From NCBI RefSeq assembly GCF_004296935.1, contig NZ_SCVH01000105.1:16500-80499 (forward strand): a DNA stretch of 64,000 nt. Direction: 5' to 3'. Position 1 is the first letter of the stretch. Each line of letters opens with the position of its first letter. Source of the DNA: Reyranella sp. Its GTDB lineage: Bacteria > Pseudomonadota > Alphaproteobacteria > Reyranellales > Reyranellaceae. Below are positions 57,077 to 64,000 of the stretch, one piece after another. Under the pieces are notes generated by a model. That model saw only the letters and a program-made list of their open reading frames with translations, was not told the DNA's origin and searched no databases. The translations under genes and the position numbers were made by a program.

Positions 57077-57355
57077 CTAGCCCAGCGCCTGGCGCAGCAC
57101 GGAGGCGAACTCGACGACCTCGCGCTCGGCCTGGACCCGGGAGACGTCGAACTCCTCGGCCAGCAGCTCGGCGATGCGCGCGGGACTCGACTCGGTGGTC
57201 GCGAGCCGGATGATGGCGAGCGCGGAGGCGTTGGCGGTGAAGCTGTCGCCGCTCGCCGGATCGAAGATGAAGCCGCTCTCGCTGGTGGCGAGTCGCTTCA
57301 GGAGATCGGCCGGCAGCAGCGCGCTGCCGCCGACCGAGGATGCGTTGCCAGACAT
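57077..57355 (-). CDS. PqqD-like protein (possible RiPP recognition element)
   Basis: 92 residues. The order of elements matches PqqD-type domains: GFIFDPASGDSFTANASALAIIRLAT (beta hairpin then helix), followed by SPARIAELLAEEFDVSRVQAEREVVEFASVL (helical wing). In RiPP pathways such domains bind the leader of a precursor peptide and hand it to a modifying enzyme. No radical-SAM gene is adjacent, so the partner is presumably the ATP-grasp enzyme 10 bases downstream. A precursor peptide is not obvious nearby. Confidence 0.77.
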   Translation of the reverse strand: MSGNASSVGGSALLPADLLKRLATSESGFIFDPASGDSFTANASALAIIRLATTESSPARIAELLAEEFDVSRVQAEREVVEFASVLRQALG

Positions 57356-57372
57356 GGGTGCCCCCGGGGTGA

Positions 57373-57987
57373 TCAGGAGTTTTTCTTCAGGAACGCAAGC
57401 GACTCGGCGTGTTGGGGAATGCGCTCCAGCACCTGAGCGTAGGCCTGGCGGGCGCCCGCGATGTTGCCCTGCGCCACACGTGCGCGGGCGAGGTAGACCA
57501 GAGCGTTGGCGTCGGAGCCCCACATGGTCGAGATCTCCCGGGCATGTGCCTCGAGCTGCGGCCACTGCTTCAGCCCTTCCTCGCAGACCAGCAGGCGGGC
57601 GTGGGCGGTGTAGTCCCATGGCGAGGTCGCCAGCACCTGGCGGGCCTGGGTCGCTGCTTCCTGCCAGCGCTTCTGGACGAGCAGCGGCAGGGTGAGGCCG
57701 AGCCGGCCGTCGATCGAGTTCGGGTTGGCCCGCAGGACCAGGTTGTAGTGGTTGAGCGAGTCGTTGTAGCGGCCGGCCAGGTAGGCGAGCCAGCCCAGGC
57801 GCAACCGGGCGAACTCGTGGCCGCTGTCGGCGAGGCTCTTGATAACCTCTGCCGCGCGGTCGTACTTCATCTCGTATTCGAGGGTGTAGGAGGTCGAAAA
57901 AGCGGCCTGGTTCTGGGCCGATGCCGGCACAACGGCTGTGCCGAGGATGAGCGCCAGCGGCGCCATCCAGCGATAGATCGTATTCAT
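57373..57987 (-). CDS. Exported TPR protein
   Basis: 204 residues. A signal peptide MNTIYRWMAPLALILGTAVVPASA precedes about four tetratricopeptide-like helical pairs (YDRAAEVIKSLADSG; YNDSLNHYNLVLRANPNS; WQEAATQARQVLATSP; IAGARQAYAQVLERIPQHAESL). It is probably a periplasmic scaffold for the system encoded downstream. I chose ATG 57987 with GGGAG upstream; ATG 58035 would add 16 charged residues before the signal peptide. It is the first gene of the cluster. Confidence 0.82.
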   Translation of the reverse strand: MNTIYRWMAPLALILGTAVVPASAQNQAAFSTSYTLEYEMKYDRAAEVIKSLADSGHEFARLRLGWLAYLAGRYNDSLNHYNLVLRANPNSIDGRLGLTLPLLVQKRWQEAATQARQVLATSPWDYTAHARLLVCEEGLKQWPQLEAHAREISTMWGSDANALVYLARARVAQGNIAGARQAYAQVLERIPQHAESLAFLKKNS

Positions 57988-58162
57988 TGTCCGCTCAGCT
58001 CCCTGCTTCCGTCTTCTTGTGCAGCCTATATTCATGGGAGCTTACGGGGGACTGACTGTTAGCATCCCCGAAGATGCATTATTTTTTCGCGGCGGACGGT
58101 CGAAAAAGGTCGCAATTGCAGGGTGTGGCGGAGGCGATCCGGCCGGACCCGCCTCAGCGTCC

Positions 58163-61100
58163 TCACTCCGCCGCGGCCTTCATCGCCTCGGGGTTGCGCC
58201 ACTGGTGCAGCAGCTCGACTTCCTTCTTCCTGGCCTTCTCGAGATGCGCGTCCTTGATGTGGCCGTAGCCCTTTATATCGTCGGGGATGGCGGCGAGTTT
58301 TACGGCGAGCGCGTGGTTGGCGGGGGAGAGCGTTTGCAGCAGCTCGGCCACCAGCGCCTCGTATTGGCCGATCAGTGCGCGCTCGGTCTTGCGCTCCTGC
58401 GTGTAGCCGAAGATGTCGAGCTTTGAGCCGCGCAGGCCCTTCAGCTTCGCCAGCATCCTGAAAGCCGGCAGCATCCAGGCGCCGAACTCCTGCTTGATCA
58501 GATGGCCGGTCTTGGGGTCGCGGCTGGAGAAGAGCGGCGGCGCGAGATGGAACTTGAGCTTGTAGTCGCCCTCGAACTGGCCGGCGAGCTGGGCGTCGAA
58601 GGCGGCATCGGCATAGAGCCGCGCCACTTCGTACTCGTCCTTGTAGCTGAGGAGCTTGCTGTAGTTGCGCGCTACGGCCTCGGCCAGGTCGGTGCGGCCG
58701 GGGGTGGCCTTCTGTTCGGCCGCGCGCACCTTGTCGACCAGCGCCTTGTAGCGCCCGGCCAGTGCCGCGTTCTGGTAACCCGTAAGGTGCTTCATCCGCA
58801 CGGCCACGATCTCATCGAGCGTTTTGGCGATGCGCGTGAAGGGAACGACCGTCGCGGCGGGCGCGGCGAGCTTTTCGGTTGCGGCGCGGTCGGCGGCCGC
58901 GCGGCGGCCCCAGCGGAAGGCCGCGGTGTTCATGGCGACGGCGGCGCCGTTCAGCTCGATCGCCTGCTCCAGCGCCTCGTGGCCGATCGGCACCAGGCCC
59001 TTTTGGTAGGCGTAGCCCAGCATGAACATGTTGGTGGCGATCGAATCGCCCATCAGGGCGGTGGCGATCTGCGTGGCGTCGATGAAATCGCAGGCCTCGG
59101 CGCCAGCGCCGGCCTCGATCGAAAGCTTCAGCGTATGCGAGGGGAAGGCGATGTCGGGATGGCGGGTGAACTCGCCGGTGATGGTCTCGTGCGTGTTGAC
59201 GATGGCGCGCGAGGTGCCGGGCTCGAGTCGCGCGAGCGAATCGTTGCCGGCGCTGACCACGAGATCGCAGCCCAGCAGCAGGTTGGCGCCGCCGGCGCCC
59301 AGCCTCACCGCGTGCAGCGCCTCGGGTGTGGCGCCAAGGCGCACATGGCTGATCACGGCGCCGCCCTTCTGCGCCATGCCGAGCTGGTCGAGGACGGTGG
59401 CGCCTTTTCCTTCGAGGTGCGCGGCCATGCCCATGATGGCGCCGATGGTGACGACGCCGGTGCCGCCGATGCCGGTGATCAGCACGCCATAGGGCTTGTC
59501 GGCGATGGACGGGAGCGTGGGAGCGGGCGGCAGGGCCGGCTCAGCCTTGTCGACCGCGGCCGACTTGCCGGCTTTGCCTTTGCGCAGGCTGCCGCCTTCG
59601 ACCGTGACGAAGGACGGGCAGAAGCCGTTCAGGCACGAAAAATCCTTGTTGCAGGACGACTGGTCGATGGCGCGCTTGGAGCCGAACTCGGTGGCGACCG
59701 GCACGACGGAGAGGCAGTTCGACTTGGTCGAGCAGTCGCCGCAACCCTCGCACACCGCCTGGTTGATCAGCACGCGCTTGGCGGGATCGGGATAGGTGCC
59801 ACGCTTGCGGCGGCGGCGCTTCTCGGCGGCGCAGGTCTGGTCGTAGATCAGGACCGAGACGCCCTTCACCTCGCGCAGCTCGCGCTGGACCTCGTCGAGC
59901 TGGTCCCTGTGATGGAAGGTGACGCCCGAGGCCCAGTCGGTGCCGACGGGATATTTCTCCGGATCGTCGCTCACCAGGGCGATGCGGTCGACGCCCTCGG
60001 CGCGGACCTGGCGGCTGATGCGCCACGGCGTGACGTCGCCATCGTGCGGCTGGCCGCCGGTCATGGCGACGGCGTCGTTGTAGAGGATCTTGTAGGTCAT
60101 GCTGGTCTTGTTCGCGATGGCGTGGCGGATCGCGAGCAGGCCGGAATGGAAATAGGTGCCGTCGCCCAGGTTCTGGAAAACGTGCGGCGTGTCGGTGAAG
60201 TGGCTGGCGCCGACCCAGGTGGCGCCCTCGGCGCCCATGTGGGTGAAGGTCTTGGTGTTGCGCTCCATGCCGATGGCCAGCGTGTGGCAGCCGATGCCGG
60301 CCAGCGCCAGCGAGCCGTCGGGCACTTTGGTCGAGCTGTTGTGCGGGCAGCCGGAGCAGAAATAGGGCACGCGGGCCATGCCGGATTCGTTCCGCACCTG
60401 GCGGCCGCCGCGCCGCTTCAGCCCTTCGAAGCGCTGCTTCGTGCGCTCGCTCAAGCCGGCGAGGCCGAAGCGGGCGACGATCGCCGAGGCGATCTCGAAT
60501 GGCGTCAGCTCGCCGTCGCTCTTGAGCAGGTGCTGGCCGCGCTCGTCGTGCTTGCCGACGACGACGGGCCGGCGGCCGGCCTCCATGTTGAACAGCGCGT
60601 CCTTCAGCTGCTGCTCGATGATCGGCCGCTTCTCCTCGATCACCAGGATCTCGCGCTTGCCGGCGGCGAAGGCCGACGCGCCCTCGGTCTCGAGCGGCCA
60701 GACCATGCCGACTTTATAGATCGCGAGTCCCAGCCGTTCGGCCTCGGCGTCGTCGATGCCGAGCTCGTCCAGCGCCTGGCGGACGTCGAGGTAGGACTTG
60801 CCCACCGTGACGATGCCGAAGCGCGCGTCGGGGCGGCCGAGCATGACCTTGTCGAGCTTGTTGGCGCGCCAGTAGGCGAGCGCCGCCGGGAGCTTCACCT
60901 GGTAGACGCGCTTCTCCTGGCCCAGCCAATCGTCGGGCCAGCGGATGTGCACGCCCTCGGGCGGCAGGTGGTGATCGGACGGGGTGTGGATCTCGAGGCG
61001 GTGCGGATCGACATAGACGGAAGCGGAGGAGTCGACGGTCTCGCTCAGCACCTTGAAGCCGACCCAGAGGCCGGAGTAGCGCGACATCTCGAAGGCATGG

Positions 61101-61648
61101 AGGCCCCAGTCGAGATATTCCTGAACTGACGCGGCGTGGATGATCGGCATGCCGGCGGCGATGAAGGCGGGCTCGCTCTGGTGCGCGACGGTCGAGGACT
61201 TGGCCATGTGGTCGTCGCCGGCCAGCGCCACGACGCCACCGTGCCTGGAGGTGCCGGCATAGTTGGCGTGCTTGAAAGCGTCGCCGGAGCGATCGACGCC
61301 GGGGCCCTTGCCGTACCACATGCCGTAGACGCCGTCGTAGCGCGCACCGGGATAGAGATGGATCTGCTGTGTGCCCCACAGCGACGTCGCCGCCAGGTCC
61401 TCGTTGGTGCCGGGCTGGAATTCGATGTGGTTCTTCTTGATGAAGCGCTTGGCCTGCCACAGGGCCTGGTCGAAGCCGCCGAGCGGCGAGCCGCGATAGC
61501 CGGAGATGTAGCAGGCGGTGTTGAGGCCGGCGGCAAGGTCGCGCTGGCGCTGCATCATGGGCAGTCGGACCAGGGCCTGCGTGCCGGTGAGATACACCCG
61601 TCCCGTTTCGAGGACGTATTTGTCATCCAGGGTCACCGCTGTTGTCAT
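58163..61648 (-). CDS. Fused indolepyruvate ferredoxin oxidoreductase
   Basis: 1161 residues combining the alpha (IorA) and gamma (IorB) parts. The ThDP domain has YISGYRGSPLGGFDQAL near the start and YNDAVAMTGGQPHDGDV in the pyrophosphate site. SGCPHNSS supplies a cysteine, and CEGCGDCSTKSNCLSV plus a second cluster SSCNKDFSCLNGFCPSF bind 4Fe-4S centres. The gamma domain opens GVLITGIGGTGVVTIGAIMG. It converts aryl-pyruvates to aryl-acetyl-CoA with ferredoxin as acceptor. ATG 61648 is preceded by AGGAGG with 6 bases spacing, so the longer TTG form is rejected. Confidence 0.95.
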   Translation of the reverse strand: MTTAVTLDDKYVLETGRVYLTGTQALVRLPMMQRQRDLAAGLNTACYISGYRGSPLGGFDQALWQAKRFIKKNHIEFQPGTNEDLAATSLWGTQQIHLYPGARYDGVYGMWYGKGPGVDRSGDAFKHANYAGTSRHGGVVALAGDDHMAKSSTVAHQSEPAFIAAGMPIIHAASVQEYLDWGLHAFEMSRYSGLWVGFKVLSETVDSSASVYVDPHRLEIHTPSDHHLPPEGVHIRWPDDWLGQEKRVYQVKLPAALAYWRANKLDKVMLGRPDARFGIVTVGKSYLDVRQALDELGIDDAEAERLGLAIYKVGMVWPLETEGASAFAAGKREILVIEEKRPIIEQQLKDALFNMEAGRRPVVVGKHDERGQHLLKSDGELTPFEIASAIVARFGLAGLSERTKQRFEGLKRRGGRQVRNESGMARVPYFCSGCPHNSSTKVPDGSLALAGIGCHTLAIGMERNTKTFTHMGAEGATWVGASHFTDTPHVFQNLGDGTYFHSGLLAIRHAIANKTSMTYKILYNDAVAMTGGQPHDGDVTPWRISRQVRAEGVDRIALVSDDPEKYPVGTDWASGVTFHHRDQLDEVQRELREVKGVSVLIYDQTCAAEKRRRRKRGTYPDPAKRVLINQAVCEGCGDCSTKSNCLSVVPVATEFGSKRAIDQSSCNKDFSCLNGFCPSFVTVEGGSLRKGKAGKSAAVDKAEPALPPAPTLPSIADKPYGVLITGIGGTGVVTIGAIMGMAAHLEGKGATVLDQLGMAQKGGAVISHVRLGATPEALHAVRLGAGGANLLLGCDLVVSAGNDSLARLEPGTSRAIVNTHETITGEFTRHPDIAFPSHTLKLSIEAGAGAEACDFIDATQIATALMGDSIATNMFMLGYAYQKGLVPIGHEALEQAIELNGAAVAMNTAAFRWGRRAAADRAATEKLAAPAATVVPFTRIAKTLDEIVAVRMKHLTGYQNAALAGRYKALVDKVRAAEQKATPGRTDLAEAVARNYSKLLSYKDEYEVARLYADAAFDAQLAGQFEGDYKLKFHLAPPLFSSRDPKTGHLIKQEFGAWMLPAFRMLAKLKGLRGSKLDIFGYTQERKTERALIGQYEALVAELLQTLSPANHALAVKLAAIPDDIKGYGHIKDAHLEKARKKEVELLHQWRNPEAMKAAAE

Positions 61649-61820
61649 GGGCAACCTCCTTGACTTGTTATATGGGCACGGTAGCGACAGAATCTTGCGC
61701 CTTGCAATCGGGAACGCGGGCCCCGTGCAAAAATGACGTTTTAAGGGTGCCGGGACCCACCGATCATGCGCGCCGTTTCACGGTGTCGCCCGGGAATGAA
61801 ATGTTGTAATCACCCGCCGC

Positions 61821-62789
61821 ATGTCTGTTCTCGTCACCGGAGTCGCCGGCTTCATCGGGTCGCACGTCGCGCGGGCCCTGCTGGCCCGGGGCGAGGCGGT
61901 GGTCGGCGTCGACAATTTCAGCGACTACTACGACCCGATCCTGAAGTTCGCCCGCCTCAAGACGCTGCGCGAGGACCGGGGCTTTACCTTCCTGGAAGCC
62001 GACATCGCCGACCGGGACGCGATGGCGGCGCTGGCCGGCAAGCACGGCGATCTCGACCGCATCGTGCATCTGGCGGCCCAGCCCGGCGTCCGCCATTCGA
62101 TGGTCGATCCCTATATCTACGTGCAGACCAACGTCATGGGCCATCTCGTGATGCTCGAGCTGGCGCGCGGGCTCAGGGACCTCCGGCATTTCGTCTATGC
62201 CTCGTCCTCGTCGGTCTACGGCGGCAACCGCAAGCTGCCTTTCGCCACGACCGACAACGTCGACCGGCCGATATCGCTCTATGCCGCGACCAAGCGCGCC
62301 GACGAGCTGATGACCGAGGCTTATAGCCATCTCTACGGGATGAGGACGACGGGGCTGCGCTATTTCACGGTCTACGGGCCGTGGGGCCGGCCCGACATGT
62401 CACCTTATATCTTTGCCAAGGCGATCCACGAGGGCAACACGATCCAGCTCAATCACCTGGGCTTCATCAAGCGCGACTACAGCTACATCGACGACATCGT
62501 GGCCGGCACCCTGGCCGTGCTCGACAAGCCGGCGGCCGCGGCGGGCCATCGGGTCTACAATCTGGGCGCGGCGCGGAGCGAGGACATCGTCCATGTCGTC
62601 GCGCTGTTCGAGAAGGCGCTGGGCCGCGAGGCCAAGGTCGAGCTGCGCCCCGGCGAGCCCGGCGACATGCAGGAGACCGCAGCCGATATCGCCGATGCCA
62701 CACGCGACTTCGGCTGGACTCCCCAGGTGACGGTGGAGCAGGGGATTCCGCTCTTCGTCGACTGGTTCAAGACGTACAATCGCCTGTAA
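61821..62789 (+). CDS. NAD-dependent UDP-glucuronate 4-epimerase-type enzyme
   Basis: A 322-residue extended short-chain dehydrogenase. Glycine-rich NAD motif VTGVAGFIGSHVA at residues 5-17, active-site Tyr154 and Lys158 in SLYAATK, and HLAAQPGVRHSM are as in UDP-glucuronate epimerases (also close to GalE). RYFTVYGPWGRPDMSPYIFAKAI contacts the sugar nucleotide. It probably makes UDP-galacturonate for surface polysaccharide. It is divergent from the oxidoreductase with 172 bases between starts. Confidence 0.9.
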   Translation: MSVLVTGVAGFIGSHVARALLARGEAVVGVDNFSDYYDPILKFARLKTLREDRGFTFLEADIADRDAMAALAGKHGDLDRIVHLAAQPGVRHSMVDPYIYVQTNVMGHLVMLELARGLRDLRHFVYASSSSVYGGNRKLPFATTDNVDRPISLYAATKRADELMTEAYSHLYGMRTTGLRYFTVYGPWGRPDMSPYIFAKAIHEGNTIQLNHLGFIKRDYSYIDDIVAGTLAVLDKPAAAAGHRVYNLGAARSEDIVHVVALFEKALGREAKVELRPGEPGDMQETAADIADATRDFGWTPQVTVEQGIPLFVDWFKTYNRL

Positions 62790-62842
62790 CTTGCGCCGAG
62801 GGGCGCACGGCCCCATCTCTGGGGACAGCAGGAGTTGAGTGA

Positions 62843-64000
62843 ATGAGTGCAATGCTGGGCGATCTGCCGACCTGGAACCTCGCCGACCTCTATTCCAGCC
62901 CGACCGGACCCGATCTCGAGACCGACCTCAAGCGCGCCGCGGTCGAGGCCGAGGCATTCGCCCGGGACTACGAAGGCAAGGTGGCCGGGCTCGACGGCAA
63001 GGCATTGGGGGCTGCGATCGCGCGCTACGAGAAGATGTCGGACCTCATGGGCCGCATCGGCTCCTACGCCTCTCTCTATTACGCCAGCGACATGGCCGAT
63101 CCCGAGCGCGGCCGCTTCTCGCAGAACGTGTCGGAGAGCCTGACCGACATCGGCTCGAAGCTGCTGTTCTTCGGCCTGGAAGTGAAGCGCCTGGAAGACG
63201 CCGACCTCGCCGCCAAGATGAAGGCGCCGGAACTCGCCAAATACGCACCGTGGTTGCGCGACCTGCGCGCCTTCCGGCCGCACACGCTGTCGGACGAACT
63301 CGAGAAGGCACTGCACGAGAAATACGTTGTCGGCCGCGCCGCCTGGTCGCGCTTGTTCGACGAGACGATCGCGCGGCTGCGCTATCCCTTCCGCAACGAA
63401 GTGCTGACCGAGCCGCAGATCCTCGACAAGCTGTCGAGCAAGGACGCGACGGTGCGCAAGGACGCGGCCAAATCCTTCGGCAAGGTCCAGGGCGACAATA
63501 TCGCGGTGTTCTCGCTGCTCACCAATACGCTCGCCAAGGACAAGGAGATCGAGGACCGCTGGCGCAAATATCCGCGGCCGCAGTCCGCCATGAACCTCGG
63601 CAACTGCGTCGAGGACGAGGTGGTGGATGCACTGGCCTCGTCGGTGAAGGCGGCCTATCCCAGGCTCGCGCACCGCTACTACAAGCTCAAGGCCAAATGG
63701 TTCGGCGTCGAGAAGATGCCCTACTGGGACCGCAACGCGCCGCTGCCCGAGCACGACGACCGCGTGATCGCCTGGCCCGAGGCGACCAGGATCGTGCTCG
63801 ACGCCTACGGCGCCTTCTCGCCGGAACTGGCGTCGGTCGGCAAGAAGTTCTTCGACAATGCCTGGATCGACGCGCCGGCGCGGCCGGGCAAGTCGCCGGG
63901 CGCCTTCGCCCATCCCACGGTGCCGTCGGCGCATCCCTACCTGCTGCTCAACTACCAGGGCAAGGTGCGGGACGTGATGACGCTCGTGGGCGAGCGTCAT
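62843..64000 (+). CDS. M3-family oligoendopeptidase F-like, 3' end cut by window edge
   Basis: About 386 residues are visible. The opening MSAMLGDLPTWNLADLYSSPTGPDLETDLKR and helical body match M3B oligoendopeptidases (PepF), which cut short peptides in the cytosol. The zinc motif HExxH should follow VMTL almost at once, as in VMTLAHELGHGVHQ. The last 24 bases here (63977-64000) read MTLVGERH and form an inverted repeat, so the sequence departs from expectation just at the active site. The complement of those bases reads MTLAHERH. Start ATG 62843 has GGAG 8 bases upstream. Confidence 0.88.
   Translation, partial: MSAMLGDLPTWNLADLYSSPTGPDLETDLKRAAVEAEAFARDYEGKVAGLDGKALGAAIARYEKMSDLMGRIGSYASLYYASDMADPERGRFSQNVSESLTDIGSKLLFFGLEVKRLEDADLAAKMKAPELAKYAPWLRDLRAFRPHTLSDELEKALHEKYVVGRAAWSRLFDETIARLRYPFRNEVLTEPQILDKLSSKDATVRKDAAKSFGKVQGDNIAVFSLLTNTLAKDKEIEDRWRKYPRPQSAMNLGNCVEDEVVDALASSVKAAYPRLAHRYYKLKAKWFGVEKMPYWDRNAPLPEHDDRVIAWPEATRIVLDAYGAFSPELASVGKKFFDNAWIDAPARPGKSPGAFAHPTVPSAHPYLLLNYQGKVRDVMTLVGERH
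63977..64000. repeat. Inverted repeat at the window end, possible fold-back
   Basis: ATGACGCTCG, TGGG, CGAGCGTCAT: two 10-base arms with a 4-base centre. The reverse complement encodes MTLAHE, which is what the M3 family should read on the forward strand at this point, while the forward strand reads MTLVGE. Confidence 0.7.

Noticed and set aside
58019-58162. RiPP precursor peptide upstream of the PqqD/ATP-grasp cluster
   Set aside because: Only a six-codon reading frame and short fragments are present on the minus strand. None has a ribosome binding site or a leader-core pattern.

Overview
The window is about 64 kb of high-GC bacterial chromosome, densely packed with housekeeping and accessory genes. 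Several things point to an alphaproteobacterium: a GAAC-N7-GAAC SOS box upstream of recA, recA close to alaS, an alpha-type serC-serA operon, hisZ beside purA, and an alpha-type rpoH. The many Bug/TctC binding proteins, CaiB/BaiF transferase and fused indolepyruvate oxidoreductase would suit a Reyranella- or Bradyrhizobium-like soil or water organism. That genus-level guess is inference. I saw no rRNA, tRNA, CRISPR array, prophage or insertion sequence.

Layout. 1-3392 (minus): operon of a small membrane protein, a VOC protein, threonine aldolase and a BisC-type molybdoenzyme cut by the left edge. 3402-7442 (plus): rluD, rpoH with a CIRCE-like operator, an enoyl-CoA hydratase behind a hairpin that buries its ribosome binding site, and asd. 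7614-10212: divergent ThDP enzyme and phosphotransferase. 10411-13956: a helix-turn-helix protein, purA and hisZ. 14052-18958: surface-glycan-like genes (GT2 glycosyltransferase, methyltransferase, cupin, membrane glycosyltransferase, SGNH protein). 19088-21852: serC-serA. 21861-25700: a large autotransporter with a pepsin-like DTGS motif. 25912-26463: an AhpD/CMD-family gene with an in-frame TGA in its CxxC motif and a SECIS-like hairpin, a candidate selenoprotein. 26480-31074: Bug protein, TcuA-like flavoprotein, unknown protein, CoA-transferase. 31522-38134: a giant hybrid kinase, small secreted proteins and an OmpR-type regulator. 38297-43436: recA, a cysteine-cluster protein, alaS and a lipoprotein. 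43658-50486: cyclase, hydrolase, OmpA lipoprotein, Bug protein, GNAT, NTF2-like protein, Lrp regulator and a FitAB-type toxin-antitoxin pair. 50511-52418: LLM oxidoreductase and GNAT protein. 52431-57987: an unusual translationally coupled cluster (TPR protein, PqqD-like protein, ATP-grasp ligase, fold-III PLP decarboxylase, urea transporter fused to an M23 peptidase). 58163-64000: fused indolepyruvate oxidoreductase, nucleotide-sugar epimerase and the start of an M3 oligopeptidase.

The strongest candidates for new biology are the CxxU selenoprotein (25912-26463) and the PqqD/ATP-grasp/PLP/UT-M23 cluster (52431-57987). Next come the DTGS autotransporter, the CIRCE-like operator on rpoH, the hairpin over the enoyl-CoA hydratase start, and intergenic hairpin mosaics whose stems are exchanged as intact palindromes. 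The last 24 bases of the window form an inverted repeat that looks like a fold-back just where the M3 zinc motif should begin.
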